NCBI GenBank assembly: GCA_946002345.1
Contig: CAMFZA010000004.1
Location: 1-19,639 of the forward strand
DNA length: 19,639 nt
Reading direction: 5' to 3'
DNA from: an uncultured Phascolarctobacterium sp.
GTDB taxonomy: Bacteria > Bacillota > Negativicutes > Acidaminococcales > Acidaminococcaceae
In this document: positions 1 through 7,059 of the stretch, in pieces
Layout: the number at the start of each line of letters is the position of its first letter
Numbering within the stretch: position 1 is the stretch's first letter
Notes under the pieces: model-generated
What the model saw: the letters and a program-made list of their open reading frames with translations, nothing else
Databases searched by the model: none
Told to the model about the DNA's origin: nothing
Position numbers and translations under genes: made by a program

Positions 1-59
1 GCTTGTAGACTACTATTCTTGTCAATATATTTTTAATATTAATATTTTTCCTTGATTTC

Positions 60-75
60 TGTGACTTTAATCACA
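60..75. promoter_or_regulatory. CRP/FNR-family-like palindrome upstream of the DASS transporter
   Basis: The sequence TGTGA-CTTTAA-TCACA is a perfect match to the E. coli CRP core consensus TGTGA-N6-TCACA. Its centre lies about 72 bp upstream of the start point predicted from the promoter at 105-133, which is a usual class I activator distance. No CRP-family gene is present in the window, so the cognate regulator is inferred. Confidence 0.55.
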
Positions 76-104
76 TTTTACCTTAGTAAATCCTGTTCAC
101 ACTC

Positions 105-133
105 TTGACAAAATTATCATTGTTAGCTACAAT
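105..133 (+). promoter_or_regulatory. Sigma-70-type promoter of the DASS transporter gene
   Basis: A perfect -35 box TTGACA (105-110) is followed by a 17-bp spacer and the -10 box TACAAT (128-133, five of six consensus bases). Transcription should start near 140, leaving a 5' untranslated region of about 148 nt. No known riboswitch was recognised in that leader. Confidence 0.8.
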
Positions 134-287
134 ATAGTTAACGGTCTTAGCTATATAATCAATAATGCTAATGCTAGTCATCTCTTTTTACTACAGGGAC
201 TTGGCTTAAAGTGTTTGATTAGATGTGGGCATTCTTCTTTGTGTAGCACCGTGTGCACATTTATAATTTTAAATTGGAGGATTTTTT

Positions 288-1562
288 ATGTCTAAAGCTG
301 TAAAATGTCTCATCCTGTTAGCCGTAATTGCTTTATTCTTTGTAACCGAACTTATTCCTCTGGCAGTTACCGCTATGGGCGGCGCAATCGCTTGCGGCTT
401 GCTCGGCTTGATCCCTGCTAAACAAGTATTCTCCGGTCTGTCCAACTCTACCGTAGTATTGTTCGCAGGTATGTTCGTTGTTGGTGGTGCTATGTTCTAC
501 ACTGGCTTGGCACAATTCATCGGCAACAAGGTAGTTAGCGCTGTTGGTACCGGCGAAAACTCCCTGATGTTCGGTCTGATGACCGTTGGTACCGTTCTGT
601 CCGCATTCCTGTCAAACACCGGTACTGCAGCTTGCTTGCTGCCCGTTTGCTTGGGCATCTGCGCATCCGCTAAGATTCCTGCTTCCCGTCAATTGATGCC
701 TTTGGCATTCGCTTGCGGTTGGGGCGGCATCATCACCATGGTAGGTACTCCTCCTAACATCATCGCTGCTGGCGCTCTGAGCAACGTAGGTCTGCCTTCC
801 TTCGGCTTCTTTGAATTCGCATTCATCGGTATTCCTATCTCCGTAGCTGGTATGATTTACATGATGTTCGTAGGCAAATACTTGCTGCCCGCAGCTCAAC
901 TGGATGCTGACCAAGAAATCGAGCAAGAAATCGAAGCTAATGAAACCAACAACACCAAGATGATGGTTTCTGGCGCTATCCTGATCGCAGTAGTTCTGGT
1001 AATGGGCCTTGGCATTAAAGGCATCACTCTGGAAATGGCTGCTGTAGTAGGCGCTTTGATTTGCGTACTGACCGGCTGCTTGACTGAAAAACAAGCTTAT
1101 GCTTCCATCGACTGGGTAACCATCTTCCTGTTCGCAGGTATGATGCCTGTATCCTCCGCAATGGATAAGACCGGCGCTGGCAAACTGATCGCTGACTGGA
1201 CCGTTGGTCTGATGGGCGGTTCTCCGTCTCCGTTGGTAGTAACCGCAGTTCTGTTCATTCTGTCCTGCGGCCTGACCCAATTCATGTCCAACACCGCTTC
1301 CGCAGCTCTGCTGTGCCCGATCGGTATCGCTATTTCTCAAAACCTGGGCGCTGACCCGAAGGCAGTTCTGATGGCTATTGCAGTTGCAGCATCCTGCGCA
1401 TTTGCATCCCCCGTTGGTACTCCTCCGAACACCCTGGTATTGGGCCCTGGCAACTACAAATTCATGGACTATGTAAAAGCTGGTACTGGCTTGATCATCG
1501 TTTGCTTCGTAGTTTCCTTGGTTGTAATCCCCATGGTATGGCCCCTCTTCCCTGGCAAATAA
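288..1562 (+). CDS. DASS/SLC13-family anion (dicarboxylate-type) membrane transporter
   Basis: A 424-residue, very hydrophobic inner-membrane carrier of the DASS/SLC13 type within the ion transporter superfamily. It shows the inverted two-repeat design of the family: an SNT substrate/sodium-site motif at 109-111 followed by GTPPN at 153-157, then a second SNT at 334-336 followed by GTPPN at 377-381, with near-identical spacing. A short acidic hydrophilic loop near 205-225 separates the halves. The ATG is placed by GGAGG seven bases upstream. The gene is monocistronic, with its own promoter and terminator. Its codons favour TTC, AAC and GGT/GGC, as expected for a highly expressed gene. Family members carry succinate, fumarate, malate, citrate or sulfate. 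Succinate is attractive here because of the methylmalonyl-CoA mutase in the same window, but that is inference. At 424 residues it is somewhat shorter than VcINDY (about 460). Confidence 0.88.
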   Translation: MSKAVKCLILLAVIALFFVTELIPLAVTAMGGAIACGLLGLIPAKQVFSGLSNSTVVLFAGMFVVGGAMFYTGLAQFIGNKVVSAVGTGENSLMFGLMTVGTVLSAFLSNTGTAACLLPVCLGICASAKIPASRQLMPLAFACGWGGIITMVGTPPNIIAAGALSNVGLPSFGFFEFAFIGIPISVAGMIYMMFVGKYLLPAAQLDADQEIEQEIEANETNNTKMMVSGAILIAVVLVMGLGIKGITLEMAAVVGALICVLTGCLTEKQAYASIDWVTIFLFAGMMPVSSAMDKTGAGKLIADWTVGLMGGSPSPLVVTAVLFILSCGLTQFMSNTASAALLCPIGIAISQNLGADPKAVLMAIAVAASCAFASPVGTPPNTLVLGPGNYKFMDYVKAGTGLIIVCFVVSLVVIPMVWPLFPGK

Positions 1563-1593
1563 TTGATACCATTTAAATAGTCCCTAAGAAAAT

Positions 1594-1625
1594 AAGCCTC
1601 GAGGCATTGCCTCGAGGCTTTTCTT
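1594..1625 (+). terminator. Strong intrinsic terminator, probably bidirectional
   Basis: A perfect 12-bp stem (1594-1605 with 1609-1620) with a 3-nt loop is followed by TTCTT on the plus strand, ending the DASS transporter transcript. Read on the minus strand the stem is followed by a U-rich stretch as well, so it may also end the suf operon, whose last gene stops at 1703. Confidence 0.88.
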
Positions 1626-1702
1626 ATTGTCTAAGAATAATATCTGTTTTGAATATCTTTTTAATTGCAAGGAGTGCTGATGCTTTTGCAAGGCACAAGG
1701 GA

Positions 1703-2134
1703 TTATTCCTCATCCTCCAGCAGCTGCTCCAGTGTATGCCAGCCCAGCACTGCGCATTTAACACGGGCCGGCATATGGCTTACATCCTGCAGCGCGCCTG
1801 CCTCCTCCAGCTCGTCGATTTCCTCCTCGCTGGCGCTACCCTTAATCATACGCAGGAAAATATCGCTCAGGCGCAGGGCTTCCTCCTTGGGCTTGCCAAT
1901 AACCAAATCCAGCATCATATCAGCGCTGGCCTGACTAATAGCGCAGCCACTGCCGGTGAAAGCACCGTCTACTACAATGCCATCTGCCACCTTCAAACGC
2001 AGAGTAATATCATCGCCGCAGGTAGGGTTATAGCCACGCATTTCCATATCCGCATCGGGCAGCTCATGCTTGTGACCCGGATGCATATTGTGGTCCAGTA
2101 AAATCTCATTATAAAATGCTCTATTATCTGCCAT
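1703..2134 (-). CDS. sufU: SufU, zinc-dependent sulfurtransferase of the SUF system
   Basis: A 143-residue IscU-like protein of the SufU branch. In Gram-positive SUF systems SufU accepts persulfide sulfur from the SufS cysteine and passes it to the SufBCD scaffold. The zinc ligands are visible: Cys39 in PTCGDD with Asp41, Cys64 in GSGCAIS, and Cys127 in RVKCAVLGW. The roughly 18-residue insertion between the second and third cysteines that separates SufU from IscU is present around 95-120. The start ATG overlaps the end of sufS by 11 bp, so the two are translationally coupled, which fits their physical partnership. It is the last gene of the operon. No SufE or SufA gene is present in the window. 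Confidence 0.95.
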   Translation of the reverse strand: MADNRAFYNEILLDHNMHPGHKHELPDADMEMRGYNPTCGDDITLRLKVADGIVVDGAFTGSGCAISQASADMMLDLVIGKPKEEALRLSDIFLRMIKGSASEEEIDELEEAGALQDVSHMPARVKCAVLGWHTLEQLLEDEE

Positions 2135-3356
2135 AACCCATTCTCTCCCTCATGGTACTCAAGCTTGCCAGGAAACGCTCCACATCAGCTACTGTGTTAT
2201 AAAAGGCCAGGCTCATGCGAGCTGTAGCCCCAGTTCCCAAATGGTCCAGCAGGGGCTGGGCACAATGGTTGCCAGCACGGATATTTACCCCGTCCGCATC
2301 AAAAATAGCGGCAATATCGTGGGGATGCACACCCTCGATGGTGAAGGTGATAATGCCCTTGTGCTCCTCCCATTTATCGGAGCCAATAATATGCACGCCC
2401 TCAATTTTTTGCATGCCCTCAAAGGCGATTTTGGTCAGCGCCGCTTCCCGGGCTTCAATTACCTCAAAGCCCACGCTTTGAATGTAGTCGATAGCTGCAT
2501 GCAAGCCCACAGCTCCCGCCGCATTAACAGTGCCTGCCTCAAACTTATGGGGTAAGGGTGCATATTCCTGAGTTTCGCGGCTTACCCAATTAATCATCTC
2601 ACCGCCATATAAGAAGGGCGGCATTTTTTTCAGCAGCTTTTTCTTGCCGTAGAGCACACCAATGCCCATGGGCCCGAACATCTTGTGCCCGCTAAAGGCC
2701 AAAAAGTCGGCATCCGAGGCCTGCACATCCACCGGCATATGGGGCACGCTTTGAGCGCCATCGATAACGGCCACTGCCCCAACCTTATGAGCCAGTTCAA
2801 TAGCCTTCTCCACAGGGTTCAAACGGCCCAAAACATTACCCACCTGGGCCATGGCCACGATCTTGGTCTTAGAGGTAATAGCTTCCTCCAAAGCTGCCTC
2901 ACTAATGCTACCATCCTGTGCGCATTCGATGTACTTCACCACAGCGCCAGTTTTAGCGGCAACCATGCGCCAGGGCAGCATATTGCTGTGATGCTCCATG
3001 ATGGTGGTGACAATCTCATCGCCAGCCTGCAAATTGCTCAGGCCGTAGCTATAGGCCACCAAATTCAAGCTTTCGCTGGTGTTGCGAGTGAAGATAATTT
3101 CTTCCTCGCTTTTAGCGTTGATAAATTTTTGCACAGCAATGCGCGCATTTTCGTAGCCATCTGTAGCCTCCATGGCCAACTGATATAGACCGCGTAGCGG
3201 GTTCGCATTGTGCTTCAAATAAAATTCGCTTTCCGCATCCACAACGCATTGGGGACGCTGGCTGGTAGCAGAATTATCAAGATAGGCCACATCCAGCTCT
3301 CGCAGCAGGGGAAAGTCCTTTTTATAATCTATTGCCAGCAAATCTTCATTCACCAT
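2124..3356 (-). CDS. sufS: SufS, group II cysteine desulfurase
   Basis: A PLP-dependent class V aminotransferase-fold enzyme (410 residues) that removes sulfur from L-cysteine to give alanine and an enzyme persulfide. The PLP lysine is Lys225 in FSGHKMFGP, the cofactor-stacking histidine is in the EHHSN motif (121-125), and the persulfide cysteine is Cys365 in RAGNHCAQP. The short active-site loop marks the group II (SufS) type, which works with SufU or SufE. I place the start at the ATG at 3356 because AAGGAG lies nine bases upstream of it; the in-frame TTG two codons earlier is only three bases from the ribosome binding site. It starts 28 bases after the sufD stop and overlaps sufU at its 3' end. 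Confidence 0.96.
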   Translation of the reverse strand: MVNEDLLAIDYKKDFPLLRELDVAYLDNSATSQRPQCVVDAESEFYLKHNANPLRGLYQLAMEATDGYENARIAVQKFINAKSEEEIIFTRNTSESLNLVAYSYGLSNLQAGDEIVTTIMEHHSNMLPWRMVAAKTGAVVKYIECAQDGSISEAALEEAITSKTKIVAMAQVGNVLGRLNPVEKAIELAHKVGAVAVIDGAQSVPHMPVDVQASDADFLAFSGHKMFGPMGIGVLYGKKKLLKKMPPFLYGGEMINWVSRETQEYAPLPHKFEAGTVNAAGAVGLHAAIDYIQSVGFEVIEAREAALTKIAFEGMQKIEGVHIIGSDKWEEHKGIITFTIEGVHPHDIAAIFDADGVNIRAGNHCAQPLLDHLGTGATARMSLAFYNTVADVERFLASLSTMRERMGYGR

Positions 3357-3384
3357 CGGCAATCACTCCTTCGAATCTCTAAAA

Positions 3385-4497
3385 CTATTCTTTTAAAACA
3401 CCATCTAGGTATCTTTCAACTAATTGCACCGTGTCCTCGTCTTCAATGCGACGGCAAATACCCTCGATTTTAGCCTTGGCCATCATGGCAATAGCATCAC
3501 TCTCGCTGAAGCCCCTGCTCATCATATAGAAAAGCAGGTCCTCATCCAGCTTACCGATGCTGGCACCGTGGTTACCCTGCACATCCTCCTCACTGCACAA
3601 AATCAGCGGAATGGATTGGTTTACCACATCATCGGACTGCAGCAGGACGGTTTCGTTTTCGTCACCGGTGGCGCCGGCACTGCCATTTTTTAAATCTATG
3701 GTTCCACGGTAAAGCTTAAAGGCTCCCTCCTGCAGCACGCCATCAGCGGTCATGTTGCAGTCAGTCTTCTTACCGTAGTGATTAGCCACAAAATTCATAT
3801 CGATACGCTGGGACTTGCGACCATAATAAGCAATGGCCGCATCAAAGCTGGCGCCATCGCCGGTCAACTCCGTGCGCACACCATTATAAAGTTCAGCACC
3901 GCCCAACTGCAGCTGCAGCACCTCAAAGCGTGCATCAGTGGATAAATCAGCACCCACATCATTCAAATGCGTAAATCCCTGTCCCAAGAGCTGCACCTGC
4001 ACCAGCTTTACCTTGGCATCCTTGGCAACAGCCACCTTGGTCTGCACAGCCGCCATACCCTTGGCAGAAGCAGTAGAAATGTAGGTCATGAACACAGTCA
4101 GCTCACTGCCGGGCTTGGCCTCAATTTCCAAACGGTTGTAGCACTCCTTGCCATCATCATAGCGCAGTGTAACTGCCGCCGTGCTCTTGCCAGCATCAGC
4201 AACTAAATGAATCCGTTTGCCCTCGCCCAGCTGCGTCATATCTGCGCCCATGCCCGTGGGCATAGCTGCAAAATCAATACCATTAACGGGGCAAGCAGCC
4301 ATTTGGGTGCAGCCACAGCAATTCTTGCCGGGGATGCGGGGGATTTGTTGTTTATTTAAGCACACGCTGCCCTGCAGAGCCACCTTGGGCTCGCACTCAT
4401 CCGTGGGCACCGCCACCGCCACACGACTTTCGTTCATGCGCAGGCGGTTCCAGGTAGGTGCAGGCAGTTGGTTAACGATTAAATTTAAATTTTCCAT
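3385..4497 (-). CDS. sufD: SufD, Fe-S scaffold subunit with an N-terminal cysteine cluster
   Basis: A 370-residue SufB/SufD-family protein that partners SufB and SufC in the SufBC2D scaffold. The C-terminal core carries NHGASIGKLDED (His310 corresponds to the conserved SufD His360 of E. coli) and the MSRGFSESDA helix shared with SufB. The N-terminal LPAPTWNRL (11-19) is typical of SufD. Unusually, residues 35-69 hold six cysteines, with CCGC at 60-63 and Cys69, a pattern that could bind a metal or cluster; I do not recall it in E. coli SufD. The start at 4497 follows AAGGAG and lies 10 nt after the sufB stop. A longer frame starting inside sufB lacks a ribosome binding site and was not used. 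Confidence 0.93.
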   Translation of the reverse strand: MENLNLIVNQLPAPTWNRLRMNESRVAVAVPTDECEPKVALQGSVCLNKQQIPRIPGKNCCGCTQMAACPVNGIDFAAMPTGMGADMTQLGEGKRIHLVADAGKSTAAVTLRYDDGKECYNRLEIEAKPGSELTVFMTYISTASAKGMAAVQTKVAVAKDAKVKLVQVQLLGQGFTHLNDVGADLSTDARFEVLQLQLGGAELYNGVRTELTGDGASFDAAIAYYGRKSQRIDMNFVANHYGKKTDCNMTADGVLQEGAFKLYRGTIDLKNGSAGATGDENETVLLQSDDVVNQSIPLILCSEEDVQGNHGASIGKLDEDLLFYMMSRGFSESDAIAMMAKAKIEGICRRIEDEDTVQLVERYLDGVLKE

Positions 4498-4507
4498 TTT
4501 GCTCTCC

Positions 4508-5914
4508 TTAACCGATACTACCTTGCATTTCAAGGCGAATAAGATTATTCATTTCAACTGCATATTCCAGGGGCAGTTCCTTGGACACATTGTCCGCAAA
4601 GCCGCTGACGATCATGGCTCTGGCCTCCTCCTCGCTGATGCCACGGCTCATCAAATAGAACACAGCATCATCGCTGATGCGACCAATTTTAGCCTCATGG
4701 CCAATATCCGCATCAGCCGTGCGCACATCGATAGCCGGAATAGTGTCGGAACGGGAAATATTATCCAGCATCAGGCTTTGACAGGAAACAGAGCTTTTCG
4801 CCTGCTTAGCCTTGTTTGTAACCACTACGCTACTGCGGAAAGTGCTAATGCCACCGCTCTTGGAAATGGAGCGTGTGTTAACAACGCTGGTAGTATGGGG
4901 AGCATTATGCACCACCTTGCAGCCAGTGTCCAGGTTTTGGCCATGGCCGGCAAAGGTTACGCCCGTAAACTCGCTATGAGCCCCTTCCCCATTCAAAACG
5001 CTCATAGGATAGAGATAGGACACATGGGAGCCAAAGGAGCCGCTAACCCATTCAATGGTGCCGCCCTCAGCTACCAGAGCCCGCTTGGTATTCAAGTTAT
5101 ACATATTCTTGGACCAGTTTTCAATGGTGCTATAGCGCAGCTTGGCATTTTTCGCAATGAAAAGCTCCACGCAGCCCGCATGCAAATTAGCCACATTATA
5201 TTTGGGAGCACTGCAGCCTTCGATAAAGTGCAAATCAGCGCCCTCATCCACAATAATCAGAGTATGCTCAAATTGGCCTGCGCCCTTAGCATTCAGGCGG
5301 AAGTAGGATTGCAGGGGAATGGCCACCTTTACTCCCTTGGGCACATAAACAAAGGAGCCACCGGACCAAACTGCACCATGAAGCGCAGCAAATTTGTGAT
5401 CCGTAGGCGGAACCAGCATCATAAAATGCTCCTTCACCATGTCCGCATAAGGTCCGTTCAGAGCGCTTTCCATATCGGTATAAACAACGCCCTGCTCCTC
5501 AACCTCCTTGCGCACATTGTGGTACACAAGCTCACTGTCATATTGGGCGCCCACACCTGCCAAGCTGGTTTGCTCAGCCTGAGGAATACCCAAACGCTCG
5601 AAGGTGTCCTTAATATCGTCAGGTACATCCTCCCATTTGCCCTGCATCTTGGTATTGGGGCGCACATAGGTCACAATATTATCCATATTGAGGCCTTCAA
5701 TGCTGGGACCCCACTGCACCATGGGCGTCTTGTTATAAACATCCAAGGACTTCAGGCGGAACTCGCGCATCCATTCCGGGTCATGCTTTTCCCGAGAGAT
5801 TTGCTCCACAATCTCTTTAGTCAAGCCCTCCTCAATGCGATAAGCGTCCTTGTCCTCATTGCGAAAGTCATAGAGACTTCTATCTATATCTTCAACAAAA
5901 GTTTTTTCTTCCAT
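4508..5914 (-). CDS. sufB: SufB, Fe-S cluster scaffold protein
   Basis: The 468-residue scaffold subunit on which the nascent Fe-S cluster forms in the cytoplasmic SufBC2D complex. Full length and strongly conserved throughout (NKTPMVQWGPSIEGLN near 61-76, YVPKGV, QFEHTLI, FIEGCSAP). The likely acceptor cysteine is Cys378 in SSVSCQSLML, and Glu407 in GHEAKIG matches the conserved acidic residue of the SufB core. The helix YLMSRGISEEEAR near the C-terminus is the SufC-docking region. The ATG is preceded by GGAG at six bases and starts 23 bases after the sufC stop. As the second gene after sufC, it sets the order sufCBDSU, unlike the B. subtilis order sufCDSUB. Confidence 0.97.
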   Translation of the reverse strand: MEEKTFVEDIDRSLYDFRNEDKDAYRIEEGLTKEIVEQISREKHDPEWMREFRLKSLDVYNKTPMVQWGPSIEGLNMDNIVTYVRPNTKMQGKWEDVPDDIKDTFERLGIPQAEQTSLAGVGAQYDSELVYHNVRKEVEEQGVVYTDMESALNGPYADMVKEHFMMLVPPTDHKFAALHGAVWSGGSFVYVPKGVKVAIPLQSYFRLNAKGAGQFEHTLIIVDEGADLHFIEGCSAPKYNVANLHAGCVELFIAKNAKLRYSTIENWSKNMYNLNTKRALVAEGGTIEWVSGSFGSHVSYLYPMSVLNGEGAHSEFTGVTFAGHGQNLDTGCKVVHNAPHTTSVVNTRSISKSGGISTFRSSVVVTNKAKQAKSSVSCQSLMLDNISRSDTIPAIDVRTADADIGHEAKIGRISDDAVFYLMSRGISEEEARAMIVSGFADNVSKELPLEYAVEMNNLIRLEMQGSIG

Positions 5915-5937
5915 AGTTCACTCCATCAAGGTTGGGC

Positions 5938-6684
5938 TTATTTTTGCAGAAATTGTTCAAAGCCATGCTTGCTGATTTCCTCAACCAGCTCAGGACCAGC
6001 GTTCTTAATGATGCTGCCTTGAGCCAAAATATGAGTTTTGTCCACATGCAGTGCTTCCAAAATCTTGGTGTTATGGGTGATAATCAAGAGCGCGCCATTA
6101 CGATGCTCCTGGAAGGTTTTGATGCCTTGGGAAACAATTTTCACTGCGTCCACATCCAGGCCGCTATCAGTTTCGTCCAAAATAGCCAGCTGTGGATTGA
6201 GCATCAACAGCTGCAGGATTTCGGCCTTTTTCTTTTCGCCACCGCTAAAGCCGGTATTCAAATCGCGCTCAGCATATTTATTATCCATTTGCAAAAGTGC
6301 CATGGCCTGGCGCAGCTCCTTGCGGAAATCCCACGCCTTAATGCGCACGCCCCGCTGCTGCTCCAAAGCAGTTTTAAGGAAGCTGCTCAGGCTAATGCCG
6401 GGCACCTCCAGGGGGTTTTGGAAGGACAGGAACAAGCCTGCCTTGGCACGCTTATCCACTGATAATTTTGTAATATCCTCGCCGTTAAAAACAATGCTGC
6501 CACCGGTAATGGTGTATTTGGGGTTACCCATAAGAGCGTAGCCCAGGGTAGATTTACCGGCGCCGTTAGGGCCCATCAGCACATGAGTTTCGCCGGGTTT
6601 AATATCAAGATCGATGCTATGCAGAATTTGCTTGTCTTCCACATTGACCTGCAAATTGCGCACCTGTAATAATTCTTCAGCCAT
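5938..6684 (-). CDS. sufC: SufC, ABC-type ATPase of the SUF scaffold
   Basis: A 248-residue soluble ABC ATPase that drives conformational change in the SufBC2D complex. Walker A is GPNGAGKST (38-46), the Q-loop lies in SFQNPLEVPG, the signature is FSGGEKKK, Walker B runs into LDETDSGLD, and the H-loop is ITHNT. The ETDSGLD wording and the atypical FSGGEKKK signature are diagnostic of SufC rather than of a transporter ATPase. The start at 6684 is chosen because GGAGG lies just upstream; the frame stays open 16 codons further but has no conserved residues or better binding site there. It is the first gene of the suf operon, with a good promoter about 70-100 bases upstream. Confidence 0.96.
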   Translation of the reverse strand: MAEELLQVRNLQVNVEDKQILHSIDLDIKPGETHVLMGPNGAGKSTLGYALMGNPKYTITGGSIVFNGEDITKLSVDKRAKAGLFLSFQNPLEVPGISLSSFLKTALEQQRGVRIKAWDFRKELRQAMALLQMDNKYAERDLNTGFSGGEKKKAEILQLLMLNPQLAILDETDSGLDVDAVKIVSQGIKTFQEHRNGALLIITHNTKILEALHVDKTHILAQGSIIKNAGPELVEEISKHGFEQFLQK

Positions 6685-6757
6685 ATTTATCCTCCAATCG
6701 CCTGCAAGCAGGCTACAAAATTCAATTCCCATTTATTTAGTATGAATTCACAATCCT

Positions 6758-6786
6758 ATTATAAAAGCATTTGCCGACTAATGCAA
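6758..6786 (-). promoter_or_regulatory. Promoter of the suf operon
   Basis: Reading the minus strand, TTGCAT (complement of 6781-6786) is followed by exactly 17 bp and a perfect TATAAT (complement of 6758-6763). The start point would be near 6751, giving a leader of about 65 nt before sufC. Immediately upstream are TTTGC direct repeats in phase with the helix, described as a separate feature. Confidence 0.75.
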
Positions 6787-6828
6787 TAGGTTAAACTAGT
6801 ATTTGCCTATAATTTGCAAAAACTTTGC
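6770..6828. repeat. Phased TTTGC direct repeats at the suf promoter
   Basis: The pentamer TTTGC occurs on the plus strand at 6770, 6802, 6813 and 6824. The last three are spaced exactly 11 bp apart, and the first is 32 bp (about three helical turns) from the next. They overlap and lie just upstream of the suf -35 box. This arrangement suggests cooperative binding of a regulator on one face of the DNA, but no regulator is identified. Confidence 0.4.
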
Positions 6829-6836
6829 AGATTACA

Positions 6837-6962
6837 CTAATTTTCCAGCATCATTCCACAGTCTTGACAGCAGCCAGCACAAGCACGCAGCCTTAGGGAT
6901 AGTCCAATCCATAATATTTAATTATATACTAAAACGGCTTTTTTGGCTATAAAAAAGCATGG
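6837..6962. other. Non-coding stretch between the P1B ATPase terminator and the suf control region
   Basis: The whole gap between sufC and the ATPase gene is about 375 bp. This AT-rich part holds no convincing gene. It contains an AT-rich hairpin (GCTTTTTT at 6937-6944 pairing with AAAAAAGC at 6951-6958) next to the main terminator, possibly a weak backup terminator. I saw nothing else I can support. Confidence 0.5.
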
Positions 6963-7008
6963 AAAAAGCAGGTCTCCAGCCATGAATACGGGAGACCTGC
7001 CCTTTTTT
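6963..7008 (-). terminator. Intrinsic terminator of the P1B ATPase gene, symmetric
   Basis: A perfect 10-bp stem GCAGGTCTCC/GGAGACCTGC (6968-6977 with 6991-7000) with a 13-nt loop. On the minus strand it is followed by TTTTT (complement of 6963-6967), about 60-95 bases after the ATPase stop. On the plus strand it is followed by CC and a six-T run, so it would work in both directions. Confidence 0.85.
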
Positions 7009-7059
7009 CTTACTCTTATACTTATAGCCTAGCCACATAATCCTTATGCTACAGCTGGA

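Noticed and set aside
140..287. Riboswitch or small gene in the long leader of the DASS transporter
   Set aside because: No conserved riboswitch core, no strong hairpin next to the ribosome binding site and no open frame with a start signal were seen.
612..1340. A 242-codon open frame on the minus strand inside the DASS transporter gene
   Set aside because: Composition is an artefact of strong codon bias on the other strand; no motif and no ribosome binding site.
4217..6022. A 601-codon open frame on the plus strand opposite sufB and sufD
   Set aside because: It lies wholly antisense to two conserved suf genes, has no family motif and no ribosome binding site, and is rich in His, Ile and Leu as expected of a complementary-frame shadow.
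6685..6732. Longer sufC start 16 codons upstream
   Set aside because: GGAGG precedes the ATG at 6684, and the extra residues resemble nothing in SufC.
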